Shown here: positions 26,624-34,327 of the stretch, in pieces | How the letters are laid out: each line of letters begins with the position of its first letter | How positions within the stretch are numbered: the stretch's first letter is position 1 | Source of the DNA: Neorhizobium huautlense | Lineage (GTDB): Bacteria > Pseudomonadota > Alphaproteobacteria > Rhizobiales > Rhizobiaceae | NCBI RefSeq assembly: GCF_030811685.1 | Contig: NZ_JAUSRF010000009.1 | Span: 170,508-234,507, forward strand | Reading direction: 5' to 3' | DNA: 64,000 bases | Notes under the pieces: model-generated | The model's input: the letters and a program-made list of their open reading frames with translations, nothing else | Database searches by the model: none | Told to the model about the DNA's origin: nothing | Position numbers and translations under genes: made by a program

Positions 26624-26748
26624 AAGTCCCCCTCTGGCCTGCCGGCCATCTCCCCCACAAGGGGGGAGAAAAATCGCGGCAACCTCTTGCCTCAATTTAG
26701 CGTCTACGGATCGGCTGGGTTAAGCCCCTCCCCCTTGTGGGGCGGGGT
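26624..26748. repeat. RIME-like repeat, copy B
   Basis: Same element as at 17675-17810, in the same orientation: the left end AAGTCCCCCTCTGGCCTGCC and the right end CGGATCGGCTGGGTTAAGCC are both identical, while the spacer differs. It lies between the dehydrogenase and hydratase genes and could reduce read-through by its hairpins. Confidence 0.8.
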
Positions 26749-26755
26749 TCTTTTT

Positions 26756-28537
26756 CTACCCCAACACCGCCCGCGCAGCCTCAAGGCTCGCCGCACCGCC
26801 AACCACGGCATCCTTCAACGCCGCCGTTTCGGCCAACAAATTCTCCGCCGCAAACCGGCACAATGCCACGCGTTTTTCGCCATCGCCATCACCGGCCGCA
26901 GCCAGCGCACCGGTGGCGAGATAAGTGCCCGTCAGCGTCAGGCCGAAAAGCCGTTGGTAAGGCGTTGCCCCGGCAAGTGCCTCGGCCTGGCGGCCGGCGC
27001 CCAATGCCTCCAGCAGCCAGTCGGTTGCCGTTTCGAGATCGGCAATCGCAGCGGAAAGCCGTGTCGCCGAGGTGCCGAAAGCCGCATCGTTGGAGGCGCC
27101 GAGCTTGTCCGCCACGCCCTTCAGCTCGCCAATAAACCCGCGCACCGCACCACCATCGGAGAGCGGCAGTTTTCGCGTCACAAGGTCGATCGCCTGAATG
27201 CCGTTGGTGCCCTCGTAGATCGGCGCGATACGGGCATCGCGCAGGTAACGCGCCGCGCCCGTCTCCTCGATGAAACCCATGCCGCCATGCACCTGAATGC
27301 CCATCGAGGCGACATCGACACCGACATCGGTGGAGAAGGATTTTGCAATCGGCGTTAGAAGAGCGGCGCGTTCCGCCCAGTGCCTTGCCTCATCTCCCTC
27401 GCTCGCGTGCGAAAGATCGATGGCATGCGCACAGGCGTAACAAATGGCGCGCGACCCTTGCGTCAGCGCCTTCATGGTCAAAAGCGTACGGGCAATGTCG
27501 GGGTGTTCGATGATCGGGCTCATGCCAGTGCCCTGCCAGCCCGGCGCCTTGCCCTGCGTGCGCTCCTTGGCGTAAGCGACCGCCTTCTGCGTCGCGGCCT
27601 CGGCAATCGCCACGCCCTGAATGCCGACGGCAAGGCGGGCATTGTTCATCATCGTGAACATGCAGGCGAGCCCCTTGTTCTCCTCGCCGACCAGATAACC
27701 GAGCGCGCCCTTTTCGGCGCCAAACCGGCCATCGCCAAAAATCATCGTGCAGGTGGGCGAGCCGTGAATGCCGAGCTTATGTTCGATCGAATGGCAGAAC
27801 ACATCGTTGCGCTCGCCGAGCGAACCGTCGTCATTCACCAGAAATTTCGGGACCAGAAACAGCGAGATGCCGCGCGTGCCGGCCGGTGCATCCGGCAGCC
27901 GCGCCAGCACGAGGTGGATGATGTTGTCGGCAGCATCATGTTCGCCCCAGGTGATGAAGATCTTCTGGCCGAAAACGCGATAGGTGCCGTCGCCCATCCG
28001 CTCGGCCCGGCTTTTCAACACGCCGAGATCGGAGCCGGCATGCGGTTCGGTCAAATTCATCGTGCCGGTCCATTCGCCGGACACCATCTTTTCGAGAAAT
28101 GTCTGCTTGAGCGCGTCGCTGCCATGTTTCGACACGGCCTCGATGGCGCCCATGGTGAGCGTCGGGGCGAGCGCGAATGCCATGGAGGCGGCGTTCCACA
28201 TTTCGAGTGCCGCGACGTTCAACATGTGCGGCAGCGCCTGTCCGCCAAAATCCTGCGGTCCGGTCAGGCCGTTCCACCCGCCCTCGCACCACGCCTTGTA
28301 AAGCGCCGGCCAGCCCTGTGGGGTGATCACGGCGCCATCGACGAGGCGTGCGCCTTCACGATCACCGCTCTCGCCCAGCGGCGCGATCTCTTCGCCGGCA
28401 AACCGGCCCGCTTCGGAAAGGATGGCATCGACCAGATCGCCGCTGAGATCTCCCAGCCTGCCCTCCTCCAACGCGCTTCCGAGGCCGGCGACATGGCTGA
28501 GCGTGAAGGCGATCTCTTCGACCGGTGCCTTGTACAT
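26756..28537 (-). CDS. Acyl-CoA dehydrogenase with C-terminal extension domain
   Basis: A 593-residue flavoprotein of the long acyl-CoA dehydrogenase group (FadE-like; close in length to the DmdC type). Blocks include GDLVDAILSEAGRFAGEEI, GWNGLTGPQDFGGQALPHML, MNLTEPHAGSDLGVLKSRAE (FAD-binding), MGIQVHGGMGFIEE and RDARIAPIYEGTNGIQAIDL, with the catalytic glutamate expected in IYEGTNG. The last about 130 residues form the extra domain of this subfamily. ATG 28537 has an AGGAGATT ribosome site. A LiuR-like palindrome is 66 bases upstream. Probably acts in beta-oxidation with the neighbouring hydratase. Confidence 0.9.
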   Translation of the reverse strand: MYKAPVEEIAFTLSHVAGLGSALEEGRLGDLSGDLVDAILSEAGRFAGEEIAPLGESGDREGARLVDGAVITPQGWPALYKAWCEGGWNGLTGPQDFGGQALPHMLNVAALEMWNAASMAFALAPTLTMGAIEAVSKHGSDALKQTFLEKMVSGEWTGTMNLTEPHAGSDLGVLKSRAERMGDGTYRVFGQKIFITWGEHDAADNIIHLVLARLPDAPAGTRGISLFLVPKFLVNDDGSLGERNDVFCHSIEHKLGIHGSPTCTMIFGDGRFGAEKGALGYLVGEENKGLACMFTMMNNARLAVGIQGVAIAEAATQKAVAYAKERTQGKAPGWQGTGMSPIIEHPDIARTLLTMKALTQGSRAICYACAHAIDLSHASEGDEARHWAERAALLTPIAKSFSTDVGVDVASMGIQVHGGMGFIEETGAARYLRDARIAPIYEGTNGIQAIDLVTRKLPLSDGGAVRGFIGELKGVADKLGASNDAAFGTSATRLSAAIADLETATDWLLEALGAGRQAEALAGATPYQRLFGLTLTGTYLATGALAAAGDGDGEKRVALCRFAAENLLAETAALKDAVVGGAASLEAARAVLG

Positions 28538-28602
28538 CAAAAAATCTCCTCTTCCGGCCACGCCCGCGACACAAGCCGCTGCGCACCAACTCCCGACATT
28601 CC

Positions 28603-28620
28603 TTTTACGTAAACGTCAAA
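28603..28620. promoter_or_regulatory. LiuR-like palindrome upstream of the acyl-CoA dehydrogenase
   Basis: TTTTACGTAAACGTCAAA, a near-perfect palindrome (one half reads TTTTACGT, the other TTTGACGT in complement), 66 bases upstream of the start. It fits the TTGACGTnnACGTAAA type site I recall for the MerR-family regulator LiuR, which controls branched-chain and fatty acid degradation genes. No regulator gene lies nearby, so the assignment is inference. The rest of the 257-base gap holds nothing I can name. Confidence 0.55.
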
Positions 28621-28794
28621 CAGGATGTCAATGCAAGCGTAGAGAGCAAAGGCATGCGCCGCTGCACATCACGACGAAAATCGCCGTGCAGATTACGCGG
28701 GAGATGATGGGGCGACGCCGCAAGGACGGCAATGGGACGCGACGTCGCGGGGCTCGCCGGACCAGCTTTTCGACAAGACCGGCCGGGTTTCCCC

Positions 28795-29955
28795 TTATCC
28801 GGCGGCTTCGAGCGAAGACGGTTCTTCGCGCGGTTTTCTCGGCGCGACCAGCTTTGACACCCAAGGAACAAGACGCGCCTCTGCGAACTTCTTTGCCTCG
28901 GCGGCCATCGCGCAAACGAGCAGGGTTATGATGAGGATCGGCAGGAAATCGCCAGGATCGAGCCTGTCCGCCTGGATGAAACAATAGGCCGCAATGATGA
29001 TGACGGTCTGATGCACGACATAATAGGTCATCATCGATTTGTTCAGATAGGCGACCACCCGGCTGGGCCGGCTGGCAATCCTGCCCGCAAATGCCAGCAG
29101 CGTGATGATCGAACACCACTGGAAAACCGAGCGGATGATGCGCATCAGGACAACCAGCACGTCCGGCCGCTGTTCGCGCGGCAGGACCAGGGCGATGGTC
29201 ACGATGGCCAGCAGAGAGGCGGCGGCAAGACCCAGGCTGACCCAACGCTGCCGATCGATCTCGCTCCAGAATTGCGGCTGGTTGACCAGAAGCGACCCCG
29301 CCATGAACATCGAGAAATACAGCGCATGGGCATAGACATCATTGATGACGTTCAGGCTTTCCCCGAAAACCGGATAGAGAAAGACCCTGAGAGCCGCCAG
29401 AAACGCCACAGGCAGCAGAAACAGCCCTGCGCCTTTCAGTGAAGACGCGAAGGCGGACGGCAGGTTCGGCAGACGTTTTGTCAACCGGGGCATGGCCAGC
29501 GACCAGAGGCATACATAAACCCAGAGATAGAGCAGAAACCACAGGTGCTCGACCATGATGCCGTTTGCGACATAGGCTTTCAGGAAATCCCAGTAGGACA
29601 TGCCCGGGATCTCGACCAGGGCCGCAAAATAGATCTGCGGAGGCACGATGAAAACGACACCGAACAGGAATGGCAGCAGCAAGTGACGTGTTCGGGACCT
29701 GCAAATTTCCTCGACGGACTTCCTGTTCAGAAGTGATGCCGTGACCAGACCGGAAATGAAAAACAGCAGGCTCATGCGCCACGGGTGAGACCCGATGGCG
29801 ATCAGGTCCATCAACCGGCTGCTTTCATACGAGTTGAGAAGCCAGTCCCTGGTGCCGAACAACAGGCTGGTATGGTAGATGATCACCGTGCCGAAGCTGA
29901 AAACACGCAACGCATCGATATCGTGCCGTCGCCCGCCCAATATATTGTTCATCAT
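28795..29955 (-). CDS. Acyltransferase-3 family membrane protein
   Basis: A 386-residue integral membrane O-acyltransferase (AT3 fold) with about ten membrane segments. The N-terminal RRHDIDALRVFSFGTVIIYH carries the conserved early Arg and catalytic His, followed by WRMSLLFFISGLVTASLL and the HLWFLLYLWVYVCLW motif. Such proteins add acyl groups (for example acetyl or succinyl) to exported glycans, as in OpgC or OafA relatives. The C-terminal tail is basic and hydrophilic. ATG 29955 is preferred to ATG 29985. It lies 158 bases downstream of an SGNH-type protein gene. Confidence 0.82.
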   Translation of the reverse strand: MMNNILGGRRHDIDALRVFSFGTVIIYHTSLLFGTRDWLLNSYESSRLMDLIAIGSHPWRMSLLFFISGLVTASLLNRKSVEEICRSRTRHLLLPFLFGVVFIVPPQIYFAALVEIPGMSYWDFLKAYVANGIMVEHLWFLLYLWVYVCLWSLAMPRLTKRLPNLPSAFASSLKGAGLFLLPVAFLAALRVFLYPVFGESLNVINDVYAHALYFSMFMAGSLLVNQPQFWSEIDRQRWVSLGLAAASLLAIVTIALVLPREQRPDVLVVLMRIIRSVFQWCSIITLLAFAGRIASRPSRVVAYLNKSMMTYYVVHQTVIIIAAYCFIQADRLDPGDFLPILIITLLVCAMAAEAKKFAEARLVPWVSKLVAPRKPREEPSSLEAAG

Positions 29956-30113
29956 GAACCCCGGACCCCATTTCGGGAAAAACAACCACAGGGCGCATTA
30001 AAAAATCATTAAGACAATCTGAAGATTTAGATTAAACCGTCGAAATGACTGAACCGGCATGAATAGAAAATCCGAAAAATACTTGTTCTGCCGAATAGAC
30101 GGAATGAAAAAAA

Positions 30114-30959
30114 TCAGGTCCCGGCTTTCCCTGCAAGATAACGGGAAACGGCATTTCTGATGATTACGGCATCGTCCGGCGATATTTCATCGGGCCGATA
30201 GGTGACATCGGTCACATCGTTTCCTGAAAAATAGGCATAGAACATCAGTGCGGAGAGATAACTGCCGTAGATCGACGGATGATTGCAGTCGTCATACAGG
30301 ACGAAATCCCGGGGCTGGGCCTGCAAAACTTCCCAGACGAGCCCGACATTGACGAGATCCACGCCGGTGAGAGCGGCGAGCCGGGCGTGTTGCTCCTGAA
30401 TATTGGCATGCATGCCGGGGTAACCTTCAGGCGACAACCCGGCAGCCGATGCCGGCATGCCCGCATTGTTGCGGCACTGGTCGGTATAACGCCATGTCAC
30501 GAACATGGCAGGTCTGGCGCCATTTGCCTGGACCTCCCGGATCAGCCCGGCTGCAACATCCCATGCCTCGCCGGCTGTCTGGGCGCTATATTGTTCGCTG
30601 CTCAGCACCTGCAGGACGACATGATCCCAGGGCCTGTCGATCAGGGCGCGGGTCTGCGGATTTTTCAGATGCTGAGCCAGGCTGATGCTGGGTTTCGCCT
30701 CCATTTCGATATGCAGCTTTTTTTGATAACCGGCGGAGTTGGCAATCAGGCGCACCATGTGCGGCATGTCGTGATAAAATGTCCGGCTGTTGCCGACAAA
30801 AAGCGCGGTCGTTTCCGGCCTGCCATCCAGCGCATCCTGCAGACGCTCTTTTGCCTTGCCCGGCCATGTGTTGAACGGCGGCAGGAGAAAAAGCGTACCG
30901 ACCAGAATTGCGGCCAGAACAGCGGCTCGATTGACCTGAAACAATCCGCGACCTCTCAA
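30114..30959 (-). CDS. SGNH-hydrolase-like protein (DUF4886 type)
   Basis: A 281-residue membrane-anchored or exported protein with an N-terminal hydrophobic segment (about residues 11-29). The block I motif is LFVGNSRTFYH with Ser58 as candidate nucleophile, and the C-terminal block V is DDCNHPS with Asp224 and His227. This is the serine-glycine-asparagine-histidine esterase pattern, close to DUF4886 proteins. The gene precedes an AT3 acyltransferase gene on the same strand; fused or paired SGNH-AT3 proteins acetylate surface polysaccharides, so a shared role is plausible but unproven. Confidence 0.72.
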   Translation of the reverse strand: MRGRGLFQVNRAAVLAAILVGTLFLLPPFNTWPGKAKERLQDALDGRPETTALFVGNSRTFYHDMPHMVRLIANSAGYQKKLHIEMEAKPSISLAQHLKNPQTRALIDRPWDHVVLQVLSSEQYSAQTAGEAWDVAAGLIREVQANGARPAMFVTWRYTDQCRNNAGMPASAAGLSPEGYPGMHANIQEQHARLAALTGVDLVNVGLVWEVLQAQPRDFVLYDDCNHPSIYGSYLSALMFYAYFSGNDVTDVTYRPDEISPDDAVIIRNAVSRYLAGKAGT

Positions 30960-31047
30960 AACACAAGTCCTGCCATCTTGTAAAAGCTAATACGTTAAGG
31001 GCGGGTTGAACGGGGCAAACGCATTAGACACCTGCCTGCCGGAGAGA

Positions 31048-31103
31048 TGTAAAGCATGCTTGACACCCCTTGCCACACCATTTTATGTAAAGCATGCTTT
31101 ACA
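31048..31103. promoter_or_regulatory. Twin palindromic operators overlapping a sigma-70 type promoter
   Basis: TGTAAAGCATGCTTTACA, a perfect 18-base palindrome at 31086-31103, and a copy with one change (TGTAAAGCATGCTTGACA) at 31048-31065 have centres 38 bases apart. Between them lies a -35 TTGACA (31060-31065), a 17-base spacer and a -10-like TTATGT (31083-31088). Both palindromes overlap the promoter, as expected for negative autoregulation by the downstream XRE protein. Confidence 0.75.
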
Positions 31104-31113
31104 GGAGACATTC

Positions 31114-31491
31114 ATGAACAAGACACGGTTTTTCGTGGAATTCGGCGCGGGCATGGCCGCTTATGTGATCATGCTGATCGGCTCGCTTCTTCTCGTGGCC
31201 GGCGGTACCGTCACGGGCGCATGGGCAACGGTCGTGTCGCTTCTGCCGACGCTGCCGGCGCTCGGCGTTGCCATCGCAGTGATGCGCCAGATCAGGGCAT
31301 CCGACGAATTGCAGCGGCGCATCCAGCTGGAAGCGCTGTCGCTTGCTTTTGCCGGCACGGCGCTGATCACCTTCAGCTACGGCTTTCTGGAAAATGTCGG
31401 TTACCCGAAACTCTCGATGTTTTACGTCTGGCCCTTGATGGCGGTGTTGTGGATCATCGGCGGCATTCTCAGCAGCCGGCGTTTTCGATGA
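31114..31491 (+). CDS. Four-helix membrane protein paired with an XRE regulator
   Basis: A 125-residue integral membrane protein with about four hydrophobic helices: GMAAYVIMLIGSLLLVAGG, WATVVSLLPTLPALGVAIA, LEALSLAFAGTALITFSYG and YVWPLMAVLWIIGGILSS. A conserved-looking polar loop (RQIRASDELQRRIQ) separates the second and third. The family function is unknown to me. The AGGAGACATTC ribosome site fixes ATG 31114. It overlaps the XRE gene by 4 bases and sits behind two palindromes, so it is the first gene of an autoregulated pair. Confidence 0.75.
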   Translation: MNKTRFFVEFGAGMAAYVIMLIGSLLLVAGGTVTGAWATVVSLLPTLPALGVAIAVMRQIRASDELQRRIQLEALSLAFAGTALITFSYGFLENVGYPKLSMFYVWPLMAVLWIIGGILSSRRFR

Positions 31492-31676
31492 AAAACCGCA
31501 TGAAGGCACTGCGGCTCGAAAAGGGCTGGTCACAAGGCGAACTTGCGACAAGGCTCGGCGTCTCGCGCCAGACCGTCAACGCCATCGAAAACGAACGGTA
31601 TGATCCGAGCCTGCCGCTCGCCTTCGCCATCGCACGGGTGATGGAAAAGGCGATCGAGGAGATTTTCGAGGCGTGA
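31488..31676 (+). CDS. XRE-family transcriptional regulator (62 residues)
   Basis: A compact single-domain DNA-binding protein. The helix-turn-helix runs over about residues 14-36 (WSQGELATRLGVSRQTVNAIEN), with the family pattern SRQTVNAIEN. Length is typical of small XRE/YozG-type regulators that travel with a membrane protein gene. It overlaps that gene by 4 bases. By position it is the likely repressor that binds the two palindromes upstream. Confidence 0.85.
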   Translation: MKNRMKALRLEKGWSQGELATRLGVSRQTVNAIENERYDPSLPLAFAIARVMEKAIEEIFEA

Positions 31677-31815
31677 CCGTTGTCGTAACCGTTATCGTTT
31701 CGCCGCTATCCGTGAACGACAGGCTCTTGATCCGGTGCGACATGAGAAACAAATGCGACCGGCCGGCGTTCTTTGAAAGCGACCGGCCGCGATGACGAAA
31801 GGCAAGGAGATTTTG

Positions 31816-32109
31816 ATGAGTGCCAAACTTGGCCCCTATGTGCAAATGGTCAAACTCGCACGCGAGATGGCACTGAGATACGAAAAAGACCGGAACCTCT
31901 CGCTCCAACCGCTGATTTCGCATTATCTGGATGAGGTCGAGGTGAATATCGCCTCCGACGCTTTTGACCATCAGGGATTTATGGAAAACATCCGCGACGA
32001 CCTTCGGCCGGAAGCACAGGCAGCAGGCGATTGCCGACGGACGGCGTTTTTGCAGGCGGCGACCGACGCGCTTGATGCGCGGGTGGAGAGGCATGCGGCG
32101 GAAGGGTGA
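31816..32109 (+). CDS. Small hypothetical protein
   Basis: A 97-residue soluble protein, mainly helical by composition (LGPYVQMVKLAREMALRYEKD, then PLISHYLDEVEVNIASDAFDHQGF). An AAGGAGA ribosome site seven bases ahead supports ATG 31816. No family or partner is recognised. The stop is followed by the tail of the DUF4240 gene on the other strand. Confidence 0.55.
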   Translation: MSAKLGPYVQMVKLAREMALRYEKDRNLSLQPLISHYLDEVEVNIASDAFDHQGFMENIRDDLRPEAQAAGDCRRTAFLQAATDALDARVERHAAEG

Positions 32110-32179
32110 GGTGGTTGGACCTTCCCGAACAGCTTGTTCGTCCGCGCCACTGGCAAGTCCGACAGCGCGCGGGCCTCGG

Positions 32180-32812
32180 TTACAGATACAGGGCAGAAAG
32201 CCTCGGCAAGCGCCGGCGCATCTGCGCTTCATCATCAAAGTCGAACTTCCAGTCGGGCGCCTCCGCTTCCCGGGCAACCGCATCGTTTCGGAATGCGGGA
32301 ATGGCGTCGCCTGAGCGCGCCTTGAAGGCGTCATACATGACGTAACCGAACAGTTCGAAAGACGCGCTGTCGGCCTCGACGCCAAGGTCGGCGAGGCTGT
32401 CGGGATCGGCCAATGCGCGCTCCGTTATCAGGCGCCCTCGTGCGATCAGCCAGGCACGAAAATCGGTGAAACCATCATCGCTCGCCCCGCCATTGATCAC
32501 ATAGGCGGCAGCCCATAGGCGCATTGTATAGAGTTCGCTGTCGACAGCCCAATACAGGCTGATGAAATCGACGAGATCCTGATCCGACAGCGCATCCAGC
32601 GTGCCGCGAAGCCTTGCGATCTGTGCATCCTCATCCTCGTCGGAAGACGCATCGACAATCTGCCAGAACCAGTCCCGCGCCTCGGCATCGGCAAGCCGTC
32701 GCACCGGAGCAAGGTTCATTATGGCGGGCCCGGATGCGGGTGACTGTCTAGCCGCAGCCTTGCTCAGCCCCAAAAAGCCCAAAATGCCTGAAATGAAAGA
32801 TCGTCTCATCAC
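32180..32812 (-). CDS. DUF4240 domain protein with a Tat-like N terminus
   Basis: A 210-residue protein. The part from about residue 45 matches DUF4240: RDWFWQIVDASSDEDEDAQ, LVDFISLYWAVDSELYTMRLWAAAYVINGGASDDGFTDFRAWLI, and a later DPDSLADLG. The N terminus MMRRSFISGILGFLGLSKAAA looks like a twin-arginine signal (RRSFIS). An internal ATG at 32719 would give a cytosolic form without it. The domain has no known activity to my knowledge. It is the last of four leftward genes. Confidence 0.75.
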   Translation of the reverse strand: MMRRSFISGILGFLGLSKAAARQSPASGPAIMNLAPVRRLADAEARDWFWQIVDASSDEDEDAQIARLRGTLDALSDQDLVDFISLYWAVDSELYTMRLWAAAYVINGGASDDGFTDFRAWLIARGRLITERALADPDSLADLGVEADSASFELFGYVMYDAFKARSGDAIPAFRNDAVAREAEAPDWKFDFDDEAQMRRRLPRLSALYL

Positions 32813-32915
32813 GTCATGATCTCATTGTCGGTCGCCGCGAATGACCGGCGAATGTATGTTTTTGAAAAAGCGCTGTTACGGTGGGAAGATAGGCGCGATG
32901 AGGATGAGGTCCACA

Positions 32916-33746
32916 TCACCCCCCTGTCACTGTCGGAGGGGTTACCGGCCGGGCGATCATCGCGCTGACACCCAGACCAACGATCGCCATGGCGAGAAGG
33001 CCGGAAAAACAGGCGAGATAGATGGTCGCGGAGGCATTGTCGGCAACAAGCAACAGGCCACCCCAGCTCGGAACCGGCGCCTGTAATCCAAGCCCGAGGT
33101 AATCGAGCGCGAACTGCACCCAGGCGGACCATGTAAAAATCGCCGGGACCAGAGCTGCAGCGCAACGGCGCCGGTTTGCGCTATCAACAAGCGCATTATC
33201 CCCATCGCCCCGGGTGCCACGAAACAACACGTAACCGACGCCGATCCCCCAGAGCGGACCTGAAATGAAGATCCCTGGCCATCCGAAAAAACCGCCAGCC
33301 GACATCGCGGACAATGCAACAATCAGCATGGGCAAAAGGCCGACAAGCGTCAGCGCCGACATCAGCGCCCGGCTTTGCCAGCGCGGCGACAACAGGAAGG
33401 ACGGCACGACAAAGGCAATATAGGCCAGCGCGATAACGAGACGGCCGATCGTTTTCGGCGCCGCTTTCGCTGCAGGGGAAAGGAGCAGACCCGTGACCGC
33501 AGCAAGCAGCGCGGTCGCCAGCGCAGTGAGGATCGTGAACCGGCTGCCGATGACAAACCGCGAAAATAGATCACGGCCAAGCGCGTCGGTTCCGAAAATA
33601 TGGCCTGCCCCCGGCGGCATGAGGCGATTGGCGAGATCATGTCGCATGGCATCGGGATATGGCAGCAGAAACGATGCGGTCAGCAGGGCCAGAAGCACAG
33701 ATGCGAGGAAGGCCAGCAAAACGGTTTTCAGGTTCAAGCAACACAC
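32916..33746 (-). CDS. Lone ABC transporter permease, DppC/OppC-like, possibly degenerate
   Basis: A 276-residue membrane protein. The N-terminal GAGHIFGTDALGRDLFSRFVIGSRFT is the typical start of the second permease of peptide or nickel ABC importers and LDYLGLGLQAPVPSWGGLL the typical end. In between, the EAA-type coupling loop and its neighbour segments are poorly conserved and shortened. There is no second permease, ATPase or binding protein in the window. The start is GTG. It may be a decaying relict or have a changed role. Confidence 0.65.
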   Translation of the reverse strand: MCCLNLKTVLLAFLASVLLALLTASFLLPYPDAMRHDLANRLMPPGAGHIFGTDALGRDLFSRFVIGSRFTILTALATALLAAVTGLLLSPAAKAAPKTIGRLVIALAYIAFVVPSFLLSPRWQSRALMSALTLVGLLPMLIVALSAMSAGGFFGWPGIFISGPLWGIGVGYVLFRGTRGDGDNALVDSANRRRCAAALVPAIFTWSAWVQFALDYLGLGLQAPVPSWGGLLLVADNASATIYLACFSGLLAMAIVGLGVSAMIARPVTPPTVTGG

Positions 33747-33782
33747 CTTATTCTGTTGAAATCACGGGCGCGTGCAGCCCCC

Positions 33783-34256
33783 TCACCAAACCTTCCAGAA
33801 CGGTTTTTTCTTCGACCCCGGCACATCGACACCCTTGGCGCGGGTGGCCAGAAACGCCAGATATTTCGGGTCTTCCTCGGCAAAAATCTCGGCACCTTCG
33901 GCCATATAGGCGCGCATCAATTCATCGGCGGCGCGGTCGAGATTGCCCAGTTCGAACTGGCATTGGCCGAGCCGCAGATGCAGGAAGGGATTGCCGATCG
34001 CATTCGGGTAATGCATCGCATTCGCAAGGTTCTCCCGACCGGCGGAAAAATCTCCCTGGAAAAAATTGGCCTCGCCGATGGCCGACAGCAGCCATGTGCC
34101 CTGCTGCCACTGCGTTTTCGGTTCGGGCAGAAGCTCGAATGCGTCCCAGTATTTGTCGAGCGCGGCTTCGAAATCTTCCGTCTCCGCCAGCGCGTCGGCC
34201 TCCTCCGCCAGCACTTCGATGCGCGCGTTGATGTCGTTGTCGAGTTCTTCGGCCAT
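33783..34256 (-). CDS. TPR-repeat protein
   Basis: A 157-residue cytosolic protein built of helical repeats resembling tetratricopeptide motifs: EADALAETEDFEAALDKYWDAFEL, SAIGEANFFQGDFSAGREN and LRLGQCQFELGNLDRAADELMRAY. Such proteins mediate protein-protein contacts. No partner is evident. The C terminus ends in a basic aromatic patch (GSKKKPFWKVW). It lies between the MFS gene and the permease gene on the same strand. Confidence 0.75.
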   Translation of the reverse strand: MAEELDNDINARIEVLAEEADALAETEDFEAALDKYWDAFELLPEPKTQWQQGTWLLSAIGEANFFQGDFSAGRENLANAMHYPNAIGNPFLHLRLGQCQFELGNLDRAADELMRAYMAEGAEIFAEEDPKYLAFLATRAKGVDVPGSKKKPFWKVW

Positions 34257-34327
34257 CGGCTGCCCCCGGTCATGCTGCTTCCGGGGCGCAACCTATAAGC
34301 TTTTGACGTGACGGCAAGCCCTTGCGG

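Noticed and set aside
7734..27380. Other long antisense frames (for example over the GGDEF/EAL gene at 7734-9653 and dxs at 18621-20612)
   Set aside because: They lie wholly opposite well-supported genes, are His/Arg/Gly-rich, and show no domain motifs.
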